A program made the position numbers and the translations under genes. The notes beneath the pieces were generated by a model that worked only from the letters and a program-made list of their open reading frames with translations, was not told the origin of the DNA and ran no database searches. 64,000 nt of DNA from JBMFVE01 sp049966155 (GTDB taxonomy: Bacteria > Bacteroidota > Ignavibacteria > Kryptoniales > JAKASW01), in assembly GCA_049966155.1 (NCBI GenBank), contig JBMFVE010000001.1:1-64000 (forward strand). The letters run 5' to 3'. This document shows, in pieces, positions 14,912 to 23,323 of this stretch (its first letter is position 1; the number at the start of each line of letters is the position of its first letter).

Positions 14912-15915
14912 TACATCTTAACAGCAGTTGCTCTTCTGGCAGATAAATAGGACGCTTCCACAATTTGCATGACATCAACTAATTGTGAAATTGTGGGGAC
15001 GTCAGATCTGACTCCCTGGAAATACCTTACAAAATTTGCCAGTTCAGCCTCATAACTTCGCTTAAAAATGTTTTCGTACTTTGTATTCTGCACAGGAGCT
15101 AAGCTTACGAGTTTATCTTTAACACGGCGATGTAAAATTAGTGGAGTTAGTGTTGCCGTACCATTGGTCCCGTATACTTCAAATTTAAAGCTCTCGCCAG
15201 GTAATTGAAGCCCCCAGCTGGCATCAAGACGGATCATCGCACCTTTATCTGTCCTCATTGTAATAAGAGCTGTATCTTCAATTTTCCTGAATCTCCTGCT
15301 GAAAAATGCAGCATTTATTCCTTTAATTTTTGGGAAATTTAAGAGCCATACCGCAAGATCTATCAATACAATCCCCAAATCGAGCACCACCCCGCGCCTT
15401 GAATGCCTTGAAGATCCATTGAGCTTCATTCTGGTACTTGGCTCTTCTTTATGCCACGCGGCGTTTATATAAAATATATCTCCAAGTTGATTGTCATAAA
15501 TATAACTTTTAAGCATCATGAAATCAGATCGAAATCGATTGTTCATTCCTGCCAATACAATCTTTTTGCTCTTTTCTGCAGCCTCAGCAAGCTCTTTGCA
15601 TTCTGCTAACGTAACTGTCGGCGGCTTTTCAATGATTATGTTCTTTCCTGCCTTAAGTGCTTCCATTGCAATTTGATAATGAGTCTCAGTCGAAGTGCAG
15701 ATGTCGACCACCTCAACTTTATCGTCCTTTAACAAATCGTGATAATCAGGATATAATCCAGGTATTCCATATTGCCTCCCTATTATCTGCAGCCTTTGAC
15801 TGTCATGTTCGGCAATTGCAACTAATTCCGCCCCTTGTGTCTTCTTTAAAATCGGAAGATGTACTACCTGAGCAATTGCACCCGCACCAATTACACCAAT
15901 TTTAACTGACTCCAT
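14911..15915 (-). CDS. Gfo/Idh/MocA-family NAD(P)-dependent oxidoreductase
   Basis: A 334-residue sugar/cyclitol-type dehydrogenase. The Rossmann nucleotide motif GVIGAGAIAQVVHLP lies at 7-21, VDICTSTETHY at ~70-80, and the catalytic EKPP at ~95-98, which carries the family lysine. The C-terminal alpha/beta domain includes GVVLDLGIVLIDLAVWLLN. The substrate cannot be told from sequence. It is placed 2 bases after dxs and overlaps the SAM hydrolase, in the middle of a cofactor/isoprenoid gene run. Confidence 0.9.
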   Translation of the reverse strand: MESVKIGVIGAGAIAQVVHLPILKKTQGAELVAIAEHDSQRLQIIGRQYGIPGLYPDYHDLLKDDKVEVVDICTSTETHYQIAMEALKAGKNIIIEKPPTVTLAECKELAEAAEKSKKIVLAGMNNRFRSDFMMLKSYIYDNQLGDIFYINAAWHKEEPSTRMKLNGSSRHSRRGVVLDLGIVLIDLAVWLLNFPKIKGINAAFFSRRFRKIEDTALITMRTDKGAMIRLDASWGLQLPGESFKFEVYGTNGTATLTPLILHRRVKDKLVSLAPVQNTKYENIFKRSYEAELANFVRYFQGVRSDVPTISQLVDVMQIVEASYLSARRATAVKM

Positions 15916-15917
15916 AA

Positions 15918-17834
15918 CTAACTCTCAACAACTACTGCTTCGTCTGAAGATGAGCTCGGCACATGAAGAAAACCAGCAATCTTTCTGGCCAGAGAAGCCG
16001 GATCGAGGCCGACCATTTCATGTAGCTGCTCAACCGTACCATGTTCAATAAAAGAGTCAGGCAGTCCCAAAATTAAAACATCTTTTGGACGACCAAGCTC
16101 ATTAAGAGCTTCGAGAATTGCACTCCCAAATCCGCCCTTTATTGTATTATCTTCAACGGTCACAATTTTGTCAAATTGACCTGTAATCTGATTCAACATT
16201 TCCATATCAACTGGCTTTACAAATCTCATATTGACAACTTCAGCATCAACTCCATCGTGTGAAAGAATTTCAGCAGCTCTCAATGCGTTGTTCGTCATCC
16301 ATCCAATTGAAAGTATTGCAACATCTTTTCCTTCACGCACTATCTCCCCCTTTCCTATCGGAATTTCTCTCATTTCACGCTTATTTAGCCCAAGCGCATT
16401 TCCACGGGGGTAACGGAGTGCAATTGGACCTTTTGAGTAATTTACAGCAGTATAAAGCATATCCCTTAGTTCATTCTCATCACGCGGCGCCATAATAACC
16501 ATCCCTGGTATAAGACGGAGGTACGATAAATCAAAAGCGCCGTGATGTGTGGCACCGTCGGCGCCAACCAATCCGCCACGGTCAAGTGCAAAAACTACGT
16601 GTAAATTTTGAATAGCAACATCGTGAATGATCTGGTCGAATGCTCTCTGGAGAAATGTTGAATAAATTGCTGCTATTGGAACATAGCCCTGTGTTGCCAT
16701 CCCGGCACAAAATGTTACCGCATGCTGCTCGGCAATGCCGACATCGAAAAACCTTTCGGGCATGTTCTTCTGAAGGATACTTAAACCTGTTCCATCCGGC
16801 ATTGCTGCTGTAACACCAACAACCCTGTCATTCTGGCGGGCAATTTCAACCAGAGTCTCGCCAAATACTTTTGTTAACGATGGCGGACCTTCTTTTTTAA
16901 TTTGAGCACCCGTCACTTTATCAAATGCAACAACACCATGAAGTTTCTGTCCGTCAGATTCAGCAGGCGGGTATCCTTTTCCCTTTTCTGTTGTTACATG
17001 TACAAGTATTGGACCCTTTAAGTCTTTAACCTCCCTGAATATGTTTATAAGCTGAGTAATATTGTGACCGTTAAAAGGGCCAAAATATCGAAACCCAAGT
17101 GCTTCAAATAACATACCTGGAGTGACAATTGCTTTTACGCCCGTCTCAAGCCTCGATGCAGCAGCTCTAATCCTGTCGCCAAAGCTATCCAGTTTTCGTG
17201 TCAGATCCCAAACATTTGCTTTAAACTTGTTATAAGACTGCGAAGCAGCCAGACTCGTAAAGTAGTTCGATACTGCCCAGACATTTGGAGCAATTGACAT
17301 TCTGTTGTCATTTAGCACAACAATCAGGTTCTTTTTCAAAAGTCCTGCATTGTTCATTGCCTCATAAGCAATGCCACCGGTCATTGCACCATCGCCAATT
17401 ACCGCAATAACTTTGAAATTCTTCTTTAGAAAGTCCCTCGCTGTAGCTATACCCAGTGCTGCAGAAACTGAAGTGCTCGCGTGGCCTGCCCCAAAAACAT
17501 CATACCGGCTTTCACTCCTTTTTAAAAACCCGCTTATTCCGCCAAATTGCCGAATTGTGTGAAAAACATCTCTTCTGCCGGTTATAATTTTGTGAATATA
17601 ACCCTGATGCCCGACATCCCAGACAAGCTGATCATCAGGAGTATTGAATACATAATGCAGAGCAAGAGTAAGTTCAACTGCCCCAAGACTTGCACCAAGG
17701 TGACCGCCAATCTGGGAAATGGTCTCTATTAAGAATTCACGCAGCTCCTGTGCAAGAGCTTTTAGCTCAGGAATGGAGAGCTTTCTCAGGTCATCTGGTG
17801 AATTTATTGAATAAAGATAATTGTACTCCATCAT
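15918..17834 (-). CDS. dxs: 1-deoxy-D-xylulose-5-phosphate synthase
   Basis: A 638-residue thiamine-diphosphate enzyme, the first step of the MEP isoprenoid pathway, joining pyruvate and glyceraldehyde 3-phosphate. Motifs: GHLGASLGAVELTLALHYVF near the N-terminus, VWDVGHQGYIHKI, the ThDP motif GDGAMTGGIAYEAMNNAG (~148-165), and in the second half FDVGIAEQHAVTFCAGMA and ALDRGGLVGADGATHHG. The C-terminal transketolase domain is complete. The gene starts ATGATG; GGAG lies 3 bases before the first and 6 before the second ATG, so 17831 may be the true start. Confidence 0.96.
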   Translation of the reverse strand: MMEYNYLYSINSPDDLRKLSIPELKALAQELREFLIETISQIGGHLGASLGAVELTLALHYVFNTPDDQLVWDVGHQGYIHKIITGRRDVFHTIRQFGGISGFLKRSESRYDVFGAGHASTSVSAALGIATARDFLKKNFKVIAVIGDGAMTGGIAYEAMNNAGLLKKNLIVVLNDNRMSIAPNVWAVSNYFTSLAASQSYNKFKANVWDLTRKLDSFGDRIRAAASRLETGVKAIVTPGMLFEALGFRYFGPFNGHNITQLINIFREVKDLKGPILVHVTTEKGKGYPPAESDGQKLHGVVAFDKVTGAQIKKEGPPSLTKVFGETLVEIARQNDRVVGVTAAMPDGTGLSILQKNMPERFFDVGIAEQHAVTFCAGMATQGYVPIAAIYSTFLQRAFDQIIHDVAIQNLHVVFALDRGGLVGADGATHHGAFDLSYLRLIPGMVIMAPRDENELRDMLYTAVNYSKGPIALRYPRGNALGLNKREMREIPIGKGEIVREGKDVAILSIGWMTNNALRAAEILSHDGVDAEVVNMRFVKPVDMEMLNQITGQFDKIVTVEDNTIKGGFGSAILEALNELGRPKDVLILGLPDSFIEHGTVEQLHEMVGLDPASLARKIAGFLHVPSSSSDEAVVVES

Positions 17835-17845
17835 TTCTCCGCTAA

Positions 17846-18085
17846 TTATTCCAAATCGGTTTCTTCCAGTTCGCCGCTAAAATTCTTCTGGATCTTCTTC
17901 AGTTTTAATTTAGCTTCGTTAAGCTGCATTATGCAATGCTTTGCTAATGACATACCTTCCTCGTAAAGCTTCAAGGATTCCTCCAATGAAGCAGAGCCAT
18001 CTTCGAGCATCTGGACTATCTCTTCAAGCCTCTTTAATGAGTCTTCGAAGGACAGTGCTCCCTTTTCTATCTCTTTCTTCTTCAT
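17846..18085 (-). CDS. xseB: Exodeoxyribonuclease VII small subunit
   Basis: A 79-residue subunit: SFEDSLKRLEEIVQMLEDGS, then LEESLKLYEEGMSLAKHC, the typical XseB helical hairpin. It pairs with XseA to degrade single-stranded DNA to oligonucleotides. The frame is open further upstream, but the ATG at 18085 gives the family start and length. With this start the gene still overlaps the end of xseA by 62 bases in a different frame, much more than the usual few bases. Confidence 0.92.
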   Translation of the reverse strand: MKKKEIEKGALSFEDSLKRLEEIVQMLEDGSASLEESLKLYEEGMSLAKHCIMQLNEAKLKLKKIQKNFSGELEETDLE

Positions 18086-19322
18086 TTTTACCTGTAATAG
18101 TTGAATCGACACTCCCGTCGTGCATATGTATCCTGGCCGAATCGCCAATTATTAAAGATGTTGCTGAATCTATGATACCATTCGATCCTTCAATAATTGC
18201 ATAACCGCGATTTAAAATGCTGTCGGGACTTAAAGCAATTAAATGCGATTCGGCTGAGTTAACTCTTTGCGTCGTGGTTTCTACGTAATGCTCCATCCTT
18301 GTCTGCAATCGACGTACAAACTCGTCAACAGTTTGAGACTTTTGCTCAACAATAACGATGGGCTGGCGAAAAGCATAATGATGGATCAGTTTTTCAAGAG
18401 ACATGCCATAGCTTGAAATAACCTGGTTTGCAAAACGATTGAGCCTTTTGGGTAGCTCTGCAAGTGCTGAAAGAATTTCATTTTTGTCCGGAACGACAAT
18501 CTCTGCTGCTGCACTTGGAGTGGCAGCGCGGATATCAGCAACAAAATCTGCTATCGTGAAATCCACCTGATGCCCAACTGCACTTATGGTTGGAATCTTG
18601 CTATCATATATAGCACGCGCAACAATTTCCTCATTAAAGGCCCACAGGTCTTCAAGGCTTCCTCCTCCCCTCCCAATAATTAAAACATCTACATTATCCA
18701 TTATATTGAAGTTACGAATGGCTTCTGCAATTTCCTCAGCAGCCCCATCTCCCTGAACTTTCACAGGATAAACAATAATCTCAGCAATTGGATATCTTCT
18801 GGAAATTATATTTATAATGTCTCTGACAGCCGCCCCTTCTAAAGATGTTACCACACCAATTCTCTTCGGGAATTCCGGAATGGGTTTCTTGTGCTCTTCT
18901 GCAAATAGCCCTTCAGCCTCTAACTTTCGCTTGAGCTGCTCAAATGCTATTTGCAGCGCCCCCTCACCTGCAGGATATATTGAAACTGCATATAATTGAT
19001 AATCCCCCCTTTGCTCATAAAGGGAGACACGGCCTTTTGCATATATTTTCATCCCATCAGAAAGTTCAAATCTAATCTTTATAGCATCAGAACGCCACAT
19101 GACGACCCTTATCTGTGCTTCGTCATCCTTGAGGGTGAAATAAAGATGTCCACTTGGTTGATGCCTTTTAAAGTTTGATATTTCTCCTTCAACCACCACT
19201 GATGAAAATCCCTGTTCCAGAAGTTCCCTGACCTGTCGATTTAGCTCCTTTACTTTCAATACTTTCTGGTTCAAAGTTGCGGTCGATTGAATAGCGGAGT
19301 TTTCCAGCTCACCTTCAAACAT
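18024..19322 (-). CDS. xseA: Exodeoxyribonuclease VII large subunit
   Basis: A 432-residue subunit. The N-terminal OB domain has VEGEISNFKRHQPSGHLYFTLKD (~44-66) and QIRVVMWRS, and the catalytic domain has IGVVTSLEGAAVRDIINI, IIGRGGGSLEDLWAFNEE and PTISAVGHQVDFTIADFVAD. The C-terminus has the NRGYAII segment followed by a charged tail (NEEERDRKGS) that is coded in the overlap with xseB. The catalytic core is complete. It is the first gene of a minus-strand run that continues to dxs and beyond. Confidence 0.96.
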   Translation of the reverse strand: MFEGELENSAIQSTATLNQKVLKVKELNRQVRELLEQGFSSVVVEGEISNFKRHQPSGHLYFTLKDDEAQIRVVMWRSDAIKIRFELSDGMKIYAKGRVSLYEQRGDYQLYAVSIYPAGEGALQIAFEQLKRKLEAEGLFAEEHKKPIPEFPKRIGVVTSLEGAAVRDIINIISRRYPIAEIIVYPVKVQGDGAAEEIAEAIRNFNIMDNVDVLIIGRGGGSLEDLWAFNEEIVARAIYDSKIPTISAVGHQVDFTIADFVADIRAATPSAAAEIVVPDKNEILSALAELPKRLNRFANQVISSYGMSLEKLIHHYAFRQPIVIVEQKSQTVDEFVRRLQTRMEHYVETTTQRVNSAESHLIALSPDSILNRGYAIIEGSNGIIDSATSLIIGDSARIHMHDGSVDSTITGKNEEERDRKGSTVLRRLIKEA

Positions 19323-19749
19323 ACTTTATCTCTCACTCACCTAATAAAGTTAAACAAAATTAGTGTATTTGGAGAAGAAAAGTAAGTCCAAATCTCCATA
19401 AATATAGCATTGAAATTTGCTTGCCCCTTATTAGTTTACCCGTCATTTGTCTCCTTTGGTTTTATTATCAACAGGCCCATATACCGAAATATGGGCGTTT
19501 TTGACGTTCGAGCTTGAAAGGTACAATCAGTGGCTCATTTCCGTGGGTGTGGCTCCAATATTGTTTACATGGTCACCGACTGATCTCCTGGTTTTAACAG
19601 AGATTCAATTAATGTGTGTTTTCGTTGCTCTGCCGACACATGGCAATGGCCTTATAAATGAGACTTATGCTTACTGGAGCGTTATCGGTTGAAATTGTTG
19701 TAGTCATTAAATAGTGAATGTGTTTCCTGCAAAAGTTATATTGTTCAAA
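19323..19749. other. Divergent intergenic region between xseA and a GT9 gene
   Basis: About 390-430 bases separate two divergent operons, so promoters for both should lie here. An 81-codon plus-strand frame (19447-19692, hydrophobic, with WSPTDLLVLTEIQLM) has no ribosome site and no family I recognise; I regard it as unsupported. No clear hairpin, repeat or RNA gene was seen. The sequence at 19320-19450 is AT-rich. Confidence 0.4.
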
Positions 19750-20748
19750 ATGGCCGACAAATTCCGGAAGATTATCATTTCTCGTACTGACAAAATTGGA
19801 GATGTGGTTCTGTCTCTACCAACATTTAAATTTTTGAAAACAAGATTACCATCTACAGAGCTCATCGCTCACGTCAGCTCTTACACATACCCCATAGTTC
19901 AATCTTCGCCTTATGTGAACTTCATCATTAAACTTGAAGAGAATGAGCCTATTTTCAATACCGTAAAGAAACTACGTGAAACAAAAGCCGATGCCATACT
20001 TTTTCTTTATCCCAGAGCAAGCCTTTCCATCGCCTCATATCTTTCTGGAATCCCTGTTAGAGCTGGAACTGCTTACCGCTGGTACTCTTTTTTTTACAAC
20101 GTGAGGGTAAGAGAACATAGAAAAAATGCAATAAAGAGTGAAGCTGAATATAATTTGAATATTGCTCGCGCACTTCTTAATGAAGATCAGGCGACAGGCC
20201 TTCCTGATTTTTTATACGCCGATTTGCTGAAAATAGATTCTGTTGCTGAAAGTCGGGTGAACCAATTTTTATCCGACATGGGGATTCATCACTTTGTAGC
20301 AGTTCACCCGGGAAGCCGGGGATCAGCTGTAAACTGGCCGATGGAGAACTTTAAAAGTTTGGTTGAAGCCTTGACCAAAGTATCCGGAATCTCTGTGATT
20401 TTGACAGGGTCAGTTGACGAAAGAATCCTCTGTGAGAATGTCCGTGCTGGAAATAAGAATGCAATTAATACAGCTGGACTATTTAATCTACCTGAACTAA
20501 TTGCGCTTTTGTCAAAGGCTACTTTTCTTGTGTCGAATTCTACTGGACCAATTCATATTGCTTCATGTGCTGGAACTCCTGTCATCGGCCTCTACCCAAA
20601 CTCAAAACCAATGAATCCACAAAGATGGGCTCCAATTGGGAAAGATAAGATTATTCTTACACCACCCGATGGTTCTGATGTTGTATCGAAAATTTCAGTA
20701 GAGAAAGTACTTGAATCATGCAAGACATTTCTGACTGGAAAACTATAA
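19750..20748 (+). CDS. GT9 family (heptosyltransferase-like) glycosyltransferase
   Basis: A ~332-residue GT-B fold enzyme of the ADP-heptose:LPS heptosyltransferase family, expected to build lipopolysaccharide core. The start KIIISRTDKIGDVVLSLPT carries the family's acceptor-side D..GD motif. The C-terminal domain has FVAVHPGSRGSAVNWP and the donor-site pattern FLVSNSTGPIHIASCAGTPVIGLY. The frame opens with GTG at 19714, but the ATG at 19750 gives the normal N-terminus; neither has a good Shine-Dalgarno. Two more GT9 genes lie at 29.8-32.1 kb. Confidence 0.88.
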   Translation: MADKFRKIIISRTDKIGDVVLSLPTFKFLKTRLPSTELIAHVSSYTYPIVQSSPYVNFIIKLEENEPIFNTVKKLRETKADAILFLYPRASLSIASYLSGIPVRAGTAYRWYSFFYNVRVREHRKNAIKSEAEYNLNIARALLNEDQATGLPDFLYADLLKIDSVAESRVNQFLSDMGIHHFVAVHPGSRGSAVNWPMENFKSLVEALTKVSGISVILTGSVDERILCENVRAGNKNAINTAGLFNLPELIALLSKATFLVSNSTGPIHIASCAGTPVIGLYPNSKPMNPQRWAPIGKDKIILTPPDGSDVVSKISVEKVLESCKTFLTGKL

Positions 20749-21551
20749 AAAGATTATCAAATATCTTCTTTTTAAGCCCTTTATCAGTGGCCGCACTGCT
20801 TAATTTTCTCCTTTTGAGTCAGACCACCGATGGCGAAAAATTCCGCACTGTCATAAATGACGCTTTTAAAGTTGGCGAGAGCTTAAATTATGGAGTCTAC
20901 TATGGTCCGGTAAGAGCGGGCACAGCTGAAATATCAGTGCCTGCCCTGGAATATGTTGAAGGACGAAGGTGCTATAGGATTGAATTTTCTCTGACCTCCG
21001 CTAAATTTTTTGATATATTTTATAAGGTTCGAGACAAATATGTGACCATACTTGATGCACAGGGTTTGTTTCCATGGAGGTTTGAGCAGCATATAAGGGA
21101 GGGAGGATACAAACATGACTTTATAGCATGGTTTAATCAATTAAATCATACTGCTATGACCAGTGAGGGCGGACCTTATCCAATAAAGCCCTACACTCAG
21201 GATATAGTTAGCGTTTTTTTCTATGCAAGGACACTGGATTTCACACATTTGAAAATAGGAGAGAAAATTCATTTTGAAAATTTTTATGACAACAAAGTAT
21301 ATCCTCTGGATGTGAAATATCTGGGTGTTCAGGATGTGGAAACAAAAGCAGGAAAATTTCACTGTCAGATAATTGAACCAATTATCGTTGAAGGCGGACT
21401 ATTTCGGACAAAGGGAAGGATTGTTGCATGGCTGTCAGATGACAGGCAGCGAATACCTGTAAAAGTCCAGGCCGAGGTCCTGATTGGATCTGTTAACGCT
21501 GAACTGGAAAGCTATTCTGGCCTTACGGGAAACCCGGCATCGAAATTCTAA
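20718..21551 (+). CDS. DUF3108 protein, probably exported
   Basis: A 277-residue DUF3108-type protein. A hydrophobic N-terminal segment (~12-33) resembles a signal peptide or anchor, followed by a beta-rich domain: FKVGESLNYGVYYGPVRAGTAEISV, FYKVRDKYVTILDAQGLFPWRFEQHIREG, and KAGKFHCQIIEPI near the end. This repeats the family pattern of W/F-rich strands ending in VKVQAEVLIGSVNAEL. Function is unknown; members are predicted periplasmic beta-sheet proteins. It overlaps the GT9 gene by 31 bases. Confidence 0.82.
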   Translation: MQDISDWKTIKRLSNIFFLSPLSVAALLNFLLLSQTTDGEKFRTVINDAFKVGESLNYGVYYGPVRAGTAEISVPALEYVEGRRCYRIEFSLTSAKFFDIFYKVRDKYVTILDAQGLFPWRFEQHIREGGYKHDFIAWFNQLNHTAMTSEGGPYPIKPYTQDIVSVFFYARTLDFTHLKIGEKIHFENFYDNKVYPLDVKYLGVQDVETKAGKFHCQIIEPIIVEGGLFRTKGRIVAWLSDDRQRIPVKVQAEVLIGSVNAELESYSGLTGNPASKF

Positions 21552-21564
21552 AAAGGACGTAATT

Positions 21565-22461
21565 ATGGAAAATAATGTTAAAGAAACAAATTACAGGCCG
21601 GTCAAATTTGCTCTGATATCTTTAACTTTAATATTTTTCTTATACCAGGTTATCGGCGGTGGGATTATTGCACTCCTCTTTGGTGTATCGCCACGTGCAG
21701 ATCAGACAAATATATTTCGATTTGCTACAATAATAGGTCAGTTTCTCCTTATTCTCGTCCCGGCGTACTTTCTTTCAAAATTGCAGACAAAGGATTGGAA
21801 GGAGTTGCTCAAAATAAGGAAAACTGATTTATATTACATAGGTCTGGCTATTATTGGAGTGATTGCTCTCGAACAACTCCTTGAAATTTATCTTTATTTT
21901 CAGGACATGATACCTTTGCCGGGTAATATCAGGGAGGTTATTGATGCTTTACGTCAAACCATCGATCAGACTTACAAAATCCTGTTAAACGCACACTCTC
22001 TGCCTGAGTTCCTGCTTGTACTTCTCGTTGTTGCTGTCACACCTGCAGTGTGCGAGGAGGTACTTTTCCGTGGACTTGTTCTGGGAAACTTTGAAAGGTC
22101 GATGAAGAGGCAAAAGGCGATTTTCTGGACAGGATTAATTTTTGGGTTTTATCATGTAAACCCCTTTTCGCTAATTCCTTTAATTGTTTTGGGTATCTAC
22201 CTGAGCTATCTCGCTGCAGAAACAGGGAGCATACTTGTTCCAATTGCAGCCCACTTCACCAATAATTTTATCTCTGCTTTAATATATTTTGCATCAGGAA
22301 AAGACAGCCTGATTGATACAAATGCAGGTGAAACAATAAATAACATATACATAATTGTGCTTGCACTGATGCTTGCAATAATTTTTTTATGGACATTGAA
22401 GAATATAAGAGAACATAAAAAGGCCTTGAGCCACGTCGCAAATGAGGAGGGTGAAAAGTAA
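21565..22461 (+). CDS. CPBP-family intramembrane metalloprotease
   Basis: A 298-residue multi-helix membrane protein with the CPBP (CAAX-protease/bacteriocin-immunity) motifs: CEEVLFRGLVLGNF (motif 1, EExxxR), FGFYHVNPFSLIPLIVLGIYL (motif 2, FxxxH) and ILVPIAAHFTNN (motif 3). Such proteins cleave or process membrane-associated substrates; here the target is unknown. The ATG at 21565 follows AAAAGGACG at proper spacing; the frame extends 27 codons higher but without support. It overlaps cdsA by one base. Confidence 0.9.
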   Translation: MENNVKETNYRPVKFALISLTLIFFLYQVIGGGIIALLFGVSPRADQTNIFRFATIIGQFLLILVPAYFLSKLQTKDWKELLKIRKTDLYYIGLAIIGVIALEQLLEIYLYFQDMIPLPGNIREVIDALRQTIDQTYKILLNAHSLPEFLLVLLVVAVTPAVCEEVLFRGLVLGNFERSMKRQKAIFWTGLIFGFYHVNPFSLIPLIVLGIYLSYLAAETGSILVPIAAHFTNNFISALIYFASGKDSLIDTNAGETINNIYIIVLALMLAIIFLWTLKNIREHKKALSHVANEEGEK

Positions 22462-23306
22462 TGACGAATCTGGGTACCCGTGTCATTGTCGCCGTTATTG
22501 CAATACCACTTATTATAGCAATCACACTTCTCGGCTCCGGATATTTTTTTGCGCTGACAACTGCAATCGTGATTTTTTCCCTTTCAGAATTCTATGATCT
22601 GGCTTCAAAAAAGGGAATCATGCCGTCAAAGATAATGGGACTAACTGCAGCTGGTGTTTTAAATGGACTTATTTACTCTTCAGGATTTACTTCTGCGGAA
22701 ATATTTTTGCTCCTGATTATTGGGACCGTCCTTTTAAATGAACTTTTCAGGAGAAGGACTGATAAGGTTGAGAAAGCATTTGAAAATACCGGGGTTACAA
22801 TTCTGGGACTTTTTTACATTGGAATATTTGGCTCTACCCTGACAGCAATGCGTGAAAGAATTTCAATTGAATCGTTGCTGCCAACCTATCTCGACGGTGG
22901 AATACTTATATTGATGCTCTTTGCAACAATCTGGATTTGTGATTCAGCAGCTTATTTTGTCGGTAAAGCAATTGGACAGCATAAAATGTCAGGAATAATC
23001 AGTCCAAACAAGACATGGGAGGGAGCAATAGCAGGTTTCATCTTTGCCATTTTGTCGACCACTTTAGCAAAGTATCTTGTAATGAGGCAGTTATCTATAT
23101 TGGCAGCAACAGGGATAGGAATAATTGTCGGAGTGTTCGGTCAGGCTGGAGATTTTGTGGAATCACTTTTTAAGAGAGATGTTGGACAAAAAGATTCATC
23201 ACAGCTGATTCCTGGACATGGTGGTGTTTTTGATCGGTTTGACAGCCTTATATTTTCAGCCCCATTTGTTTACTTATGGCTTTTGTTCCTCTCACACAAT
23301 TTATAG
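22461..23306 (+). CDS. cdsA: Phosphatidate cytidylyltransferase CdsA
   Basis: A 281-residue membrane enzyme that makes CDP-diacylglycerol from CTP and phosphatidate, the branch point of phospholipid synthesis. The C-terminal signature is clear: IWICDSAAYFVGKAIGQHKMSGIISPNKTWEGAIAG, followed by GDFVESLFKRDVGQKDSSQLIPGHGGVFDRFDSLIF. These residues form the dinuclear-metal catalytic site. There are about seven to eight hydrophobic helices. It ends the plus-strand operon, 17 bases before the convergent priA. Confidence 0.95.
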   Translation: MTNLGTRVIVAVIAIPLIIAITLLGSGYFFALTTAIVIFSLSEFYDLASKKGIMPSKIMGLTAAGVLNGLIYSSGFTSAEIFLLLIIGTVLLNELFRRRTDKVEKAFENTGVTILGLFYIGIFGSTLTAMRERISIESLLPTYLDGGILILMLFATIWICDSAAYFVGKAIGQHKMSGIISPNKTWEGAIAGFIFAILSTTLAKYLVMRQLSILAATGIGIIVGVFGQAGDFVESLFKRDVGQKDSSQLIPGHGGVFDRFDSLIFSAPFVYLWLLFLSHNL

Positions 23307-23323
23307 AGGGCAACCGTGGCTTT

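Noticed and set aside
19447..19692. 81-codon plus-strand frame between xseA and a GT9 gene
   Set aside because: No ribosome site, no recognised family, and it lies in a divergent promoter region; most likely chance.
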